Source of the DNA: Lumbricus rubellus
Taxonomy: Eukaryota; Annelida; Clitellata; Crassiclitellata; Lumbricidae
Assembly (NCBI GenBank): GCA_945859605.1
Contig: OX243825.1
Location: forward strand, 20,713,696-20,777,695
Direction: 5' to 3'
DNA: 64,000 bases
Shown: in pieces, positions 48,229-63,300 of the stretch
Layout: each line of letters opens with the position of its first letter
Numbering within the stretch: the first letter of the stretch is position 1
Made by a program: the position numbers and the translations under genes
The notes under the pieces: model-generated
What the model saw: only the letters and a program-made list of their open reading frames with translations
What the model was told of the DNA's origin: nothing
Databases searched by the model: none

Positions 48229-48412
48229 ATGTTGCAGAATGCAGGATGTGGAGGAGTTGTTCCATTTATGGTGCTCCTGTTGACGGTTGGCTGTCTGGCA
48301 GAGGTCTCTGTTCGTCGGGGAATGCCTGAACCCTACGTCCTTTCCATCAGAGGACAGGATGGAGATTCGGATGGAGATAGCGAAGGATCGACCTTGGACC
48401 CAAACTCAAATG
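48229..48412 (+). CDS. Metalloprotease exon 1 (signal peptide)
   Basis: From the ATG to donor GTTAGT, phase 1. Encodes the signal peptide and an acidic linker (RGQDGDSDGDSEG). Confidence 0.75.
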
Positions 48413-51400
48413 GTTAGTGTGTCTGTGACTGTTGCATTTGCACGTCAAGTGTTGTTGCTTGTTGTATCACATCATTTCTATTTATTTCTTTAATTTATTG
48501 CTCGCATTTTCCTTAGCGAAAGGCTGTATCAAGTTACTGATGTAGTGCTTTTAGCGCTGCTCTAACAGAGTCTGCTGTATTTTTCACAGTTGCTTTAGTG
48601 CACTCTACGTTATTTTTTCCAGTTGCTTTTAGTACACATCATTTAAGTGTTATGAGAAAATAAATTTCCTTTGAGCAGGGTCATGCTGCTTTAGGAAAAA
48701 TAATCAGAAATGCTCACTGTGTGATCTGTTAATTGCCTCAGTCATCATGTAACAGACGTTGCTTGGTCAAGTGAGACAGTTACCAGTTGCAAGCTCCCAC
48801 ATGCATGTAGAACTTAATCAACATAACTATTAGAGCTGAGTTGAGTTCACAGGTCCTGAAATATGGAGAATTGAAGGAAAAAATAATTAACCTCAATGTG
48901 ATCCACGGCTGATGACTCACGGTTGTCTATACAGTGACCTTCAATCCTTATAAATGGAAGGGGAAAATGGCATCCGGAAATTCCTCGAGCCACCGGATAT
49001 GCACTGGAATGGTACGGTAATCATTTCCTGCAGTTCTTAAAGTGAGAGTGAACTCTCAAGGATGGCGTCCAGGCACTTATTTTCAAATCTGAACACTATC
49101 CTACCACTTATTAGACCTGCACAGCTTGGGAAGGTAAGGCATCCAGGCACTTCTTTTTAAAGCATGGTTTCCTGGCGGTCTTTAGGTAGTTGAGACATTC
49201 AATGATTTGAAAGGCGGTGCTGCTCAAAATACTCTGCACCATGTTCCACTTGGTCCAAAGTTTCCCAGCATCGATGACTCAGTTGGAAACATCTTTCTCT
49301 ATAGTTGAACTTCTTGTCCATTAACGGAATGGCTTGACAATTCATGCAACTGGACCATGTGAATGAACAGCTTGTCAAAGATCCTTACATGAGGTTCACT
49401 CAGCAGGCTCAAACTCAAAATCATTAGATTGCCAGTGAAGTATGCTGTCAAAAGACCACTCTGTCGCACATTTATATAACTGCGCACATAGTTTTTCAGC
49501 ATGGTTTTGCGTAGCGCAGTATGCGCATTGCAGGTGCTTTAAAGGAGGAAGTCATGAAAAACCAGGTCTGTTTACAGTGAATGCAAATGACACACACCTC
49601 TGATGAATTGTTTATTTAATATACCTTTTTCTGTTGTGTAACACATAGCATGACGGTATGCAGGGAGATTACCACCGTGTCCAGGTTCTTGCAAATCACA
49701 ACAATCCTAATTTGCATCTACTTCTGTACCTATGTATTTGAACTGGTAGCACTCTGGAGCATGTGCAGTATACATATCATATGGGCAGCTCCATGAGTTC
49801 AAAGATTTCTGCCCTTTTTGTTAGCAAGGTGTGTGAAGTAATTCTGAACTAAGTAACCTGCTGCAGAAAACAGCAATTCAGTTCTGAAGAAGGCCCCTAT
49901 GTTGTGCAGCGTGATACCTGTTGCTAATTTTAGATTTCTTTAGCTGTTACCCAGAGTATAACTGCTTGCTTTGCTGAGTCATGTTGGGCCAGTTTTCTAC
50001 AACATAGGACAGTATTAGGACACCTTTTTCTGTCAGCTAAAGACCTGAATGGGAGTAGGTCCTAAACACTTCACTTCTGTTTATTTTTTGTCTAGCATTT
50101 GTTTGCCTCACACGGAGATTATGAAACCTGTCATGTGGAAAAGACCACAATTGCACAACATGGTCATTGTATGGCAAGAAGGTACCATACATCAGGCAGC
50201 GCCGTGCTTTCTCAGTGGCTGGCCCTGCGACCTGGAATGAGCTCCCTGTTATCCTTCGTCAAATACCTATTGGCCTTTCTACTTCTACTTCATTTCTTTC
50301 TCTTCTCAAGACTGTCTTATTCGACCGGGGTTGGACTGGGAGCGCTTCTGAGTAGTAACCTTGAAGGAGTGCTATATCAAATTTTCTTAGTCATTCGGCC
50401 GAAATCTCCAGGAAAAATACCCATTTTCCCATAAAAAAGTTGATGACTGTTACCCAGAGTATAACTGATTGCTTTGCTGAGTCATGTTGGACCAGTTTTC
50501 TACAACATAGGACAGTATTAGGACACCCCTTTTTTGTCAGCTAAAGACCTGAATGGGAGTAGGTCCTCAACAGTACACTTCTGTTTATTTTTTATCTAGC
50601 ATTTGTTTGCCCCACCTGTCATGTGGGAAAGAGCACAATTGCACAATATTATGCAACATGGTCATTGATTAATATATGGTAAGAACCAAGTAGGTATCAT
50701 GTGAGGATGTACAAACAATAAGGAAATTTTAAAACTTAGATCTAAAGAATCTGAATCAGTCAGCAAGTGAACTCTGGCTGTTCAAAGACAATGGGAATAG
50801 TACTGTTGCTGTGCAGCGTGCCTGTCCAAGACAAGCAGTCCAAAATCGATCAAGCAACAATCAGTATTGGGTATTTTAATTATTATTAATTAATAACTTC
50901 TATTGTGTCGGTAGAGGCCGATTCAGGAGGCCAATCCGGCCATGCCCTCCCCCCATTTAGAAATGCCCATGTAGCGTGACCCCCCCCCCCAGTGGTTTCA
51001 ACAAGCTTTCGAACAATGTTTAATGGTATATTTTGAGGACGACTAAAAAAAGGTTATCAACTTTTTTGGCGGATACGAAAGAAAAATTTCCAGACCCAAA
51101 ACCAATTACTTTTTAGCCCTCATCCAAAGTTTCTGTATCCGCCCCTGTGTGTCAGTGTGTCACTCACAAGGTGTCATCCAAATGGTACTTCAAAACCGAG
51201 CCGTAATGAGATTGGTGTCAAGAAGAGACAGGAACAGCCACTGTTACATATTATTAAATGTTAATACATGTATAATTGTATATGATTGCATAATAGAAGC
51301 CTATATATCGCACGACCAGACAGACAAATTGTTCCCCAAGTCTAACTGAGTTGAAGAAACTGACCTCATTATCATTATTAATAAATTGTCAGCAAATTGA

Positions 51401-54318
51401 CTTCATCATCATCATATTAAAGTGGTTCTTGATAAGTTGTTGCTGCAAGTGAGAGTGTAGCCTATTTCAAACTATCGATATCTTACTAACAACTAATAAA
51501 AATATATTAAAATATCATCTGATGTGTATAAATTTCGTGGGTCTATAAAATGGCCTTCAAGCCTTGCTAATGCAGCTTTCCAATCTTCGTTAAGGCAGCT
51601 AGATTTATGGCATGTGTACATGAAATGCAAGATCACTCAGATGCATACGTTTATATGTCATGCCATATTATATACATATCGTGTATAAACTGTATATATC
51701 AGATAAGATATTAGCTTATTGCCCAATTCTCAGGATTCAGTTCGGTTTATCTGAAGAGGTCGGGAAAGAAGTAATGGTCGCAGTTAGATATTGGTTTCAA
51801 TTCCATAAAAATTGGCCACTCTTCTGGATTCTGCAATTCACAATAGCTGACAGCAATTCCTAAAATTTGTTTATTTATTTGCAAATATTGGTTTTTAGAT
51901 ACAGAATGTGTGCTTAAAAAACCGTTTCGATTGACTGATATTTTATATTTCCTAAATGTTGCAGGGTTTGTATGGCTTCAAGATTCAGTCTTGGTCTGAA
52001 TGTGTGTCTCTTGTCCTATGTCTTGAAAGCCTTAAGTTCCGAGTAAAACTTACGTTTATGATTACTTAGTCTTGCAATACAACTCTCCAAAAAATTGATG
52101 TAGGCCTATTGCTCATACAGGTGTATAGGCTTCTTTGGTTTTTTATTCGTCGATCGTGGCTTTTGGTTTAAAAATAGAAAGAAACATGAAGGCTAACTAA
52201 GTGTCGTGCTCGTGTCATATGGCACAGTTTGACTTTGACATGTCCATTGTGATTCTATCTGCAATCTGAATAAACATGGAAAAGCATTAAGACTTTTAAA
52301 TGGCAGCACTTGTCAGCTGCTTGTGAAAATGATACGGTTTTTATAACTGTAATGAGGCTTTCAATTTTCCGACATCCATGAAAACTTAGTTGGTCTTAAC
52401 TCTGTCAAGTTTCTGTTTATTTTTATGTGCATTGGTCTGTCGTCAGAAGAACTGGCTGCTTGAAGTGGCCTGGGAGGTTTTGATTCTGTAAGGCGTTCCT
52501 AGTTTCGTGCTGTTGTTTTTTATATGCTGTTGACGTTTCTTGCATAGAATGTTAAGCGTTACCTGTTGAATATGACTATAAGGAAGTTTGTTGAACTGTT
52601 ACCGTAGTTGCTTTGTACTTTCGCAATAGGCCCATAGCGTTCATCAACACAAGGACCATAAATCTAAGGACAGATTTGATAGACTCATATAGTTGGTTAC
52701 CTTAATTTAATACAGTTTACTTTATGTTGCTTCACCTTAGCTTGCTTTAGCTTAACCATTATGTTGTACCTGAAGACACCAGGACACTAAGCATTCTCAA
52801 ACAATTTCAGTTAATAGGAGCAGACCTACGCGCTTGCTTGAACGTGAACTGGTTATAATATTGGAACTGTATTCTGTTAATGAGAGACACATGGTGTAAA
52901 AACTTGATGTGTCTGTCGTGGAAAGCTCTTCAAGCTGCAGCTTTCCAAAAATTTTAGTCTTCTTTAGTCGAAACTTCATGTGTAGGTTACGTAATTGCCA
53001 ACATAAGTGCACACTGCACATTTACATAGCAGAATAAATGGAAAACCACCTGGCGCAGTTAGCTACATTGCAGGGCTTTCTTAATGTGCAGTTGTACACA
53101 AAATGTGCAGTTCTAAATGGATTTGAGCAGCTGTAGAAGTACTTCTGTACACTTAAAACTAGTAAAAAAGGTCATTGTCCTGCGGTTAGAAGTAATTTTA
53201 CCATGGAGTATAGGAAAGGAAAGAAGGAGTTGTGCAGTTCTAAAAATTCTTTTAAAACAGCCCTGCTACATTGAATGCAGCATAGTCTGCCCCCCATAAT
53301 CCACGGTGATAGGGAGGGTGCGGATTGCATTTTGCTTCTAGAAGGTGACTTATTTTGGAGATTTTAATCTTGGGCTAACAATGTTTATACATGGTGGATG
53401 GATACCTTAAATGGGTGATGCATATTCAAAAGGGCAGCACTGGAGAACGATCTGACTGCTTCAGTTTCTTTGGAAAACTTGCAGAGGCATGTCCATTTTG
53501 GTCACTATAGAAAATTGAGTTCATTTTCATTTAAATCATTATAAATGGAAGAATAATAAGAGCCTGATAATCTCTCTGTATGGGTTGAAAACAAAGTAGA
53601 CAATTTCTCAGACTCAGACTCTGGCTAGAAACACATTTTTATGCCTAGTCTGTTGTTCGTACTATTTTGATTATGGTAGTTAAAGGTTTTTGCAGGTCTG
53701 TTTGAACGTTGAAATCCAAAAAAGCAGTTTGAAGAAAAACTTGAAGCAGTGGTTATGGATGGGGCTAAGCTATGAGAGTTACCATAACACATGACTCATA
53801 TCTTACTGCACAGCAGTGGGTACTGACTTTATTTAGCAGAGACCTCGAGATTCTTGATCCTTTTAGAGTTTAGCTGCTTGTGCTGCCAGGACAGATGAGT
53901 TTGTTTACATAAGTGCCTGAGTTTTGTGTAGAATTTAATTGCTCTTTTCATCCAGTTTGGTGGACACAATGTCAAGTCTTTCTTCTGCCTACTGCTGAGA
54001 ATCTTGAAATTAGAATTTAGTCTGTGCACAGTCATTGACTTGTTACCAACTGTGCTACTTAACAGTTTAAGAAATTGCTTGTCTTCCTTTTATTATTTAG
54101 CCGGTATTCTGCCTGTTGTTGAGCACTGTTTAGTGGCACTATGTCAGATCAAAGATGATTAGTGCCGCCCCCCACTCCTTTCTCCACACTTGGATCTGGC
54201 ACTGAAAAAGTGCAAGAAAGTGGCAGAATTCGAACTGATATTCTGGGTGATGATCTGATTTATAGTCTGGTCTTCTTGCACCTTCGATTGTCGTTTTGTG
54301 CAACAGACAATGGCAGAC

Positions 54319-54350
<32 letters not shown>

Positions 54351-57300
54351 TAAGTAAGCAAGCAAGCAAGTAAGTAAGTGTATTCTGTATTTGAGCCGAT
54401 TGACAAACGCACTCCAGTGCACATGCATAAAGGATAACAGTCATTCTGGTTAAAAAGTTCTCCTCGTTATGGTGTCATTACGTCATTGGTCTTGCACTTT
54501 GTTATCAGCTGTCTCCATTGACATGTCCTATCACCTGTGCTATTATAACTGTTACCCAAAGCACGTTTTGCTGTCTCGTATCTGCTTCCTTTTCTCTGGG
54601 TCTTTCAGACTGGGAGCACCTCTGATTGATGTGCACTGTGAGAGGCACTTTGTAAGGTTAAGGATGCAATACAATAGAAATACGCCACTGGCAGTGCCAG
54701 TCCCAAGTCTGGATAAAGGAGGAGGGCGACTCTAATAATCTTTGACATGACACAGTGTTGTAATGACACTATATCATAACAAAGAAACTGCTGAAACTAC
54801 TACAATAGTTCCAGCAGTGTACGATCATGCACTCTTGTTCTAAAGTTGTAGCTACTGTTTCTTTTTTGATGGCATTGGCACCAACACAATAGAAGTTTAC
54901 TAGTTAAAAATAAATGAATAACAGTAGTGACTCAGACACGTATATCCTGACTGAGGATTACCTCATTCTTGTATAATTTACAGCAAGGAGCCTGAATTGA
55001 AATATCGGACCTGGTGTGTAGAATCTCTTGTGAATCTGGCCACTTGTTTGCTGTCACATGATACTGATTTTGGACAATCACAGTCCAGGGTTGGGTCATC
55101 GGTTTTCGTGGGAACTGTGGTTCTATCTCTTTGTTAGGGTTTATCGTCATTGTGAGAGTTTTCATCGTACAATCCTGGTTCTGGTTCGTGTTTTATGTCT
55201 GCAATGTTTGCTTCATCCGTGTTTCCTTGCAACTGCTGTAGTCACTGATCTGTTAACTATTAATATGGCTCCAGTGCATCTCTAGCCTCACAAGTCTGTT
55301 CATGCAACAAATATATGATGGTAACTGGAACTATTATATTTGCACTTAATACACAAAGGGAGTCGGGATTGGAAGAACAATTTCCCATGGTTGTCAGAAG
55401 TGGGAGTTTAAGGTACCTTGTGGACATAAAATGGAGGTGGGGGTTGCTGCTTGCACTACAGTTATGAGTGCCTTCTGATCAGGGTATACATAGCCTTAGC
55501 AAAACTGAAAGGTTGGGAGATTTTATCGAGGGCATTAAAATCTAAATTTAGTACGAATTTATCCTAAATTTGGAGCAATTCCAGTCTGTTGCTATTGGTC
55601 GGATTGTTTTTTGTCCACGATGGGGTTTTGTTTGAAGACGGCACACTTGAGAATAATAATATTGATGTTTAAATGTTAATTTTTACAATTTAGTGATATT
55701 GTGTGATGTCCTTCAATGATATATGAATTTGCACATCATCTTTGCTAAGAACAATCATTTCCTAGGGCCCCTAGACTCCTACCCAGCGGGATCTTCCCTT
55801 CAGGGGTTCCTATTGCTTCCCATGCACTACTAATACTATGCAGTATGCAATCGATAGGTTGGACTCAACCTTTTCCTCTCATTATATGTAGTTATAGTGT
55901 GTAATTGCTTTACTTTTTTGTTTTTGTCTTTGGGAGCAATAAACTTGACTTGACTTGATAAGGTTCAAAATTAAAGGTTTTTAAACTCCTTATTTTTACT
56001 GTTTGAATGCAAAAAATGTGCCATTTAAGATTTGAAAAAAATTTCTGGGGCAGGCTGACTGAGCCATCCAAAGACCCCTACACCAGTTTTGCTCAGACGT
56101 CTTCAGCACACTGGCCCGCCACTAGTCTTGTTAAAAAAACATTGCCACTGGCACGACACTAAAGAGGTCTGGCACTTTGTTATAGGTCAACGTAAGTGGT
56201 GTCATGTCTTTGAATTTGTGTGTAGTTTTGTCATAAATCTTTCAATGTAGCAGTGCTGATTTTGTCTTTTGTTGGGCTGTCTCATTCGATGATAAAAGAC
56301 TCTATAGCTCGTGTCCGTATCGGCTTTAACAGCCGCTACAGGCAGTAACTTATAATAATAACCCAAGAGCACTGAGAGCAGCATTGAAATCGGTCCATAA
56401 GCTAACAAGATGCACTGTTATTTAAAATCGGTTAAATTTGTGTTTTCAGGATTAGTTAGGATGTAAGTAAGATGCTAGTTTTATTCAAGTAGGCTATGCT
56501 TACCGAAAATTTTCACTTAATTTAGCAACAGTACTCTAATCGTACAAATTGTGAAAGTCTTCTGCTAGAAATATGTGTTACTAGTTTTGCCTGTGTCAGC
56601 TGGATCTCATGACTAAACGAATATTGAATATTGACACGCAATTTTCTCTCTTAAGAAATTATGTAGCAATTTAGGGGCCGTTTTGCTTAATTGTGTCACA
56701 GGTTGGTGTGTTGATAGCTGAAAAGAGTGTTTCACCTTGTATAAGCTATATGTATAAACTATAAGGTATAGTGGATGGTATGTTACTAACACACTTTATG
56801 AAAACCTATACAGAGTGGCTTCAAAAAAGCAGTGCAAAGATGGAGCACTTCTTTAACCCTTTAGAATTTTTCTTACCTTTTACTACAGATAGGATCCAGG
56901 CAATTGTAAAAATACAAATGGTTGAGATTCATTACTATAATCCTTATCCTATTACATAGGCTAACAGCAAAATGTGGTGTACACTGTCGCAGTTGACAGT
57001 TCTGTGGATGTTTGTGCGTGCATGTGTACTTGTGTAGACATATGTGTGTGTGCGTGCGTGTGTATGTGCATGTGTGTGAGCAAGAGTGGACTATCTTCTC
57101 AATTATTTCCAATAAAATTAAGCTAAATCTAATCAGTATGACTGGTAAATGATATTCAAACATTCGCAAGACCTGTCTATCCCATAATTGTCATGTTGAA
57201 ATTGATTTAATCGCAGACACAAGCAGTAAACAAAAAGAAGGAAAACTTGTAGAACTATCAAATGACCTTACAAAGTGGGCTTTGGTTTGATGGTGCCTCC

Positions 57301-60300
57301 TAGTTGAGCTGATCCTGTATATCTGCAGGAACTTTTTTGCTCTACCCTCGGTGCGTAGGGGTTTCATGCTTTATATTCCTCCACTCAGAGGAAACTCCTC
57401 ATTCCATGAGCTTGAACTGCTCTTATACAGCGCCATACTTTCGCTGTCATTGGTCCCATGGTATGGAATGGGCTTCCACTGTCTATACCGTACGCCTTAT
57501 GCATATGGCTTACTCAGATGTGTTTTATTGCAGCCTTGAAGCCGCACTATTCACCCTAGGTTGTCACGACACTGTGATATATCCTTTTAGGTCGTCGAGG
57601 GTCGGGAGCACTTCTGAGTAGTAACCTTGAAGGAGTGCTATATAAATTTTCGAAATGAATGGATGAATCAGTGGCTAACAGGAACTGTATTATGAAAATG
57701 AAAGACTTCTTTGTAAAATTATACACTTTTGTAACAAGTTATTGGAGAGTGCAGACTGCAGAGCAGAGCAATCCTACCGTCTCCTACGTGTCTATTAAAA
57801 GAAGACATCCATCATATGGTGGTGGTGGTGACTAAACTTCTGAGGCCGCAGAGTTGGTTTCTTTAGGCTCACAGAGGTCTGCACTCTCTGCCACTGAGAG
57901 TCGCTGAACATTGCCAATGTAAACATGTGGTTCAGGTAAGGCTGTCTGAAAGGACGTGTCATACTGTCATAGTGATGTGACCTATTTTTGACCTTCTGAA
58001 CTTCTTAGACTAAACTGCTATGACTGTGAGTTAAGAAGGAGTACAGTCTCCTAAGTTAGCCTTGAGGCAACAATAGGCAGAGTATTAGGAACTTTGTCTT
58101 CATGGCCTTGGCATATGAGGGCGAGTGGTGGCCAGCAATATTCCATCTAATTTTTTTGAGCCTGCATGCACTTAAATTGTTTTGTGCAAGTTTTTAGAAT
58201 AAGAATAAAATTCTGTGCATATTGGTGTCTGCAACTCGCTGTGCTAACATGCTAAAACATCAGTAAAAAAATAGTATGTATGTGCGCTTGCTATAGTACC
58301 CTTCAAGCTTCCTACTCAGAGGCGCTCCCGACTACAGAGCGGACATGGCATCAGAGTTTCACGCCGAAGCGCTGAGCAATTGCGAGTGAAGGACTTGCCT
58401 AAGGTCACTACGTGGCGACTTTAGGTGGATTCGAACCTGCAACCCTTATGTATGTAGGTGTGAGTTAAGGAATTTAGCAGGTTCTACATGACATTGTATG
58501 AAGTACTTTTTCAAATTTGGATAAAATCAAATTTTGTTTTGTGCACATCTTGTTTTATTGTGTGAGCTTGTCTATGCGCACATGTGCACAGCTTAGAGGG
58601 AACATTGTACTGCTCGTAAAAATAACTGGTATAATACCTTCTGTAGGGAATCAGGCGTCTTCCAGCCAAAGTCAAAGTACCACTTCGCATTCCTTTCCCA
58701 ATCCTACTGGTATGTTCGGGGATCAACCCGTTGACCAGGGACGAGATGAGGTTGTCCAGATGACCATCGGGAGCTTGACCTTTTCTTCCACTGGCAACCA
58801 ATCCGGTGGAATGCCGGAGTCTGTCAAACTTAGCTTTATCTACGCCAGTCAGATGGTCGTCATCAATCTCATTCGCAACGACAACATTCCATCAAATGTC
58901 CCGATTTTTTACAACCGCAGCACCCAGGGTTCTTCGTCATCGGAGGATCGTTCAGAGTTCCAGGTGAGGCTTTTAAATATCATTCGATTCTGAACATGCA
59001 AAGATGATTGGTCACATGATCGGTCACATGATCAGTCATGACTATGTTACAGATGGGACTTTGAAAATGTGATATGCTCAGCAGAATCCAATTAAGCAGA
59101 GTCCAATTAGGCGAAGTCCAACTAGCAGAGTCCAATTAGGCGGAGTCCAATTAGGCAAAGTCCAATTAAGCACAGTCCAATTAGCAGAGTCCAATTAAGC
59201 AGAGTCCAATTAGGCGAAGTCCAACTAGCAGAGTCCAATTAGGCGGAGTCTAATTAGGCAAAGTCCAATTAGGCAGAGTCCAATTAGCAGAGTCCAATTA
59301 GCAGAATCCAATTAAGCACAGTCCAATTAAGCACAGTCCAATTAGCAGAGTCCAATTAAGCAGAGTCCAATTAGGCGAAGTCCAACTAGCAGAGCCCAAT
59401 TAGGTGGAGTCCAATTAGGCAAAGTCCAATTAGGCAGAGTCCAATTAGCAGAGTCCAATTAGCAGAGTCCAATTAAGCAGAGTCCAATTAAGCAGAGTCT
59501 AATTAAGCAGAATCCAATTAAACAGAGTCCAATTAAGCAGAGAGTCCAATTAAGCAGAGTCCAATTAGCAGAGTCAAATTAAGCAGAGTCCAATTAAGCA
59601 GAATCCAATTAAACAGAGTCCAATTAAGCAGAGAGTCCAATTAAGCAGAGTCCAATTAAACAGAGTCCAATTAAACAGAGTCCAATTAGCAGAGTCAAAT
59701 TAAGCAGAGTCCAATTAAGCAGAATCCAATTAAACAGAGTCCAATTAAGCAGAGAGTCCAATTAAGCAGAGAGTCCAATTAAGCAGAGTCCAATTAGCAG
59801 AGTCAAATTAAGCAGAGAGTCCAATTAAGCAGAGTCCAATTAAGCAGAATCCAATTAAACAGAGTCCAATTAAGCTGTGTATTTATCTAAGATAAATCTT
59901 TGTTCAGAAGATAGTTTAACATAGGGAAAATGAGTTGAGCTTGAGTTGATGTACATTAGCACAGCACATTCATATCTCCATGGGCAGCAGAGCACTAGCT
60001 TGAGACTATCAAATGGCTCTCTTATGGGTTTGTGTTGATATTAAGTTTGACTAAGTCGCTAACAGAAAACCAGCATGATTTTTGTTGCGGCTATATAGGG
60101 TTTATTATGACATAAAATGAGATTGCCTTGCTTTATCTTAAATGATAAGCAATTTAATATGCACTGTTTGCTGTCTTTTATATTGCGAACAGGATTTCGC
60201 TTTCTACTTCGATCCGAAGTGCATGAGTTCAGTGCTGATTGAGAAAGTCTACGACGTCACGATAAACTCCACAGTATTTCTTTATGTGAGTACATCTGCT

Positions 60301-63300
60301 GAATTTCAAAGTATTCTGTTTTGTAGCCCATCAACAGCATTCATTTGGGTTGGGGTGCCTCGTTGTTGGTGGTATTGTATAAATATTGATTGATTGATGG
60401 ACTGATTGATTGATGAATTGATTGATTGATGTATTGATTGATGGATTGATTGATTGATTGATTGATTGATGAACTAGCACTTTTCTTTAGAGATTAACTT
60501 GTTGACTGCATGTGTAACATAGTCACACATTGTGTGAAGCCTGGTCGCTGTATTCCATGTAATGCATTGCAGAATGCTGTCTCCAAACACTATAGAAATC
60601 AGTGCAGCATGTCTTATGCATGCCAGGTACACTGGTACAGTCAGACGGCTGTGCTTGTGAATATAATATGAAGAATTGTAATTGCGAAGAGCAAGTGATT
60701 AGTGATTTGCAAAAATGCAATCGGAAGATGCTCATGCCAGGAACACTAACTGGCAGACTGTCATTGCCAGCCTAGGTGCTGAAGCTTAGGTACTGTAGTT
60801 TAGATTCTTTAATGTTACGAAACAGGATGCTCAGTGGTCTACCTAAACAATGCTTTTCCCTGTGAATATTTTACTTGAATTGATTTAAAGACTGTTTTCA
60901 ACTTATTTGTGAAATTTAATTGCTGTTACACAGAGTGGTTCATTCTATCTGAACGGCGTAGAGTTCGGATTTGAACCCGTGACTCAACCACTTACCGCTC
61001 GTAGACGCACAAGTCGCTCGATTCATCCATCCATTGTAAATCGTGCGCGGAGGGATGCGTCGCCTGATACACAGTTTCAGAGCGTCTATCAGAAGAACAG
61101 GAGTGCTGAAGATATTCCGGTGCTGGAAATGCGTGAGTCTACCTCTGATACATGGAAGGATGATAGGTTTATGATTAAATTTTAGTCTATGATCAGAATG
61201 GTTTTCTGGGATGAGTTCCGTATCAGTCTGCATAATGAACTTTTGGTATTTCATTGCCCCTTTTTCGCAAGCGTCTGAAGACCATTCTGTTTGATTGTGG
61301 TTTCTTGCTGTCCAGTCGGAGTTTCATTTGAAGTGGCGCTATATAAATGCGTGATTACAATTACGCAGGCATGAAGAACAGAAGGATGCGAGATCGATAC
61401 TCGCTAGCCCCGTAAGGATGACTCAGCCTCCCGTTCCCATGATCAGCAGTAGAATGTATCAGCCATACAGTTTAACCCTTTATCGACCAAAGGTATAAGA
61501 TTTCCCATACCATTTGCTACACATTTTCCGGTAAATGAATATAATGTTATCATGTGTTCCGATTGTTTCATGAAATCGTAATACAGTTTTTCAGTTTAAG
61601 TTGAATAAAAATGGATATTACTGTGAGATTTCAAATTGCTGCATAAAGTCAGTATCAAATAGAAAATATGAACCAGGTTGGTGAGTCATGCATGCATTCC
61701 TCTACTCAAGGCACAGTCAGTATAAAAGGCTCATTATGTAACCACCAACTCTTGCTGAATACGAAAGTGAAAACCTCATGTCTCTACCTGCACTGCTTCT
61801 CGAAATATTTCATGTTGAATATACCCTAATAGAGTTTTGTGTTTGTGCTTCAAAATAGTGGGCAGGCAGGTGATAAAATATTCAGCAAAATCTGAAGTCG
61901 ACAGTGGTAAAATGTAAAAAATTGGTTTATTTTGACACGGAATGACCCCTCAGTCATTCGGAGCATAGAAAGGGAGTGGAGCGTCAGAGGAGGTCATTCA
62001 GGGTTGATGGTCCTGCTACCAAGAAGGCAAGGCTTCCTACTACCAAGAATTAAGGCAAGGCTTCCTACTACCAAGAATTAAGGCAAGGCTTCCTACTACC
62101 AAGAATTAAGGCAAGGCTTCCTACTACCAAGAATTAAGGCAATGCTTTCTACTACCAAGAATTAAGGCAAGGCTTCCTACTACCAAGAATTAAGGCAAGG
62201 CTTCCTACTACCAAGAATTAAGGCAAGGCTTCCTACTACCAAGAATTAAGGCAAGGCTTCCTACTACCAAGAAGGCAAGGCTCTGCATTGTTAAGGTTCA
62301 AGCAAAAGGGACTGAGAGCATACTTTGTTCATATGAACGAAGGGAGCGGGAGTGGCAATCTCTGAAGATTCAATCAATCTCTGGCTACAGAGCTCACAAA
62401 AGTAGGTACTACTTAGGAGCAAGGTCGAGCAGGCAGTGTCAGACTAGTCTGCAAAAATAGCAGACATTTTGAAATATCTTTCATTATGTAGGCCTATTCT
62501 GCATGGGAAATGGTACAACCTCGTCTGTTGCTCAGAAGAATGTGGATTGACAGTTCCAAAATGCTTCTTAACATTTGACTCGTGTCTAACCTATTGCAGT
62601 AAATATTCTGTGTTTAATTATACTCTGTGATTATTGAGCCAGAGGTTTCTACATCATATAGCCAGATGTTAAATTGCGCCACTATATATAAGCAGATGAT
62701 ATGGCTATCAATGTTTTTATTTCTTTTTAGGGAATGAACCTTATCTTTCGAATCGCTTCAATGGCCCTGTGCTTCCTGGACTTCAGTTCGATGTTCCTGC
62801 AGTCAAGCCAGTGTATTTGGTTAAAATTCTGGCAGTTATTGATTTCAGAATCTTTGTTAAGTAAGTTGTAGTTATTATGCTGTATTCGAATTAAATCAAT
62901 GGCTTGTCAATATTTGCCTACATATTGCAACATAATTTAGCGACTTGCTCATAAAATCAACTTGTTTAAGTTGTTATCATGCTTTCCTACTATTTTATGT
63001 ACCGGTAATCATATTGAGTTTTATCGGTTTGAACTGAATAAAGTGAATATTATTATTACTATTTTTATTGAACCTAGGCGATGCTGTTTAATGCGATGTA
63101 ATTTCTGGCTTTTGTTTGTTGAATCAATCAATATATCAATCAATCATTCAATCAATCAATCAACCAATCGATCAATGGTTTTATTGTAGCCAACCGATGG
63201 TACAATAACAATATTGACAACAATCACAATATTAGTTTCTGTGGCTATAAAAGGAAGGGACAACCCAATATCAAATTGAGGCAAACATTATGCGATGTTT

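Larger units (their letters stand above)
48413..58646. other. Metalloprotease intron 1
   Basis: 10.2 kb with a 250-bp direct duplication around a LINE (49943-50700), a MITE (50912-51147), (TAAG)n at 54325-54375, a repeat shared with 17182-17262 (54600-54735), a LINE end (57340-57660) and a SINE (58273-58446). No coding exon was recognised. Confidence 0.5.

Noticed and set aside
58517..58646. In-frame extension upstream of metalloprotease exon 2
   Set aside because: A clear acceptor at 58645-58646 fits the phase of exon 1; upstream frame is intron.
59085..59875. CRISPR-like array
   Set aside because: Units are contiguous with no unique spacers, and the locus is eukaryotic.
62030..62280. CRISPR-like array
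   Set aside because: Plain 28-bp minisatellite without spacers.
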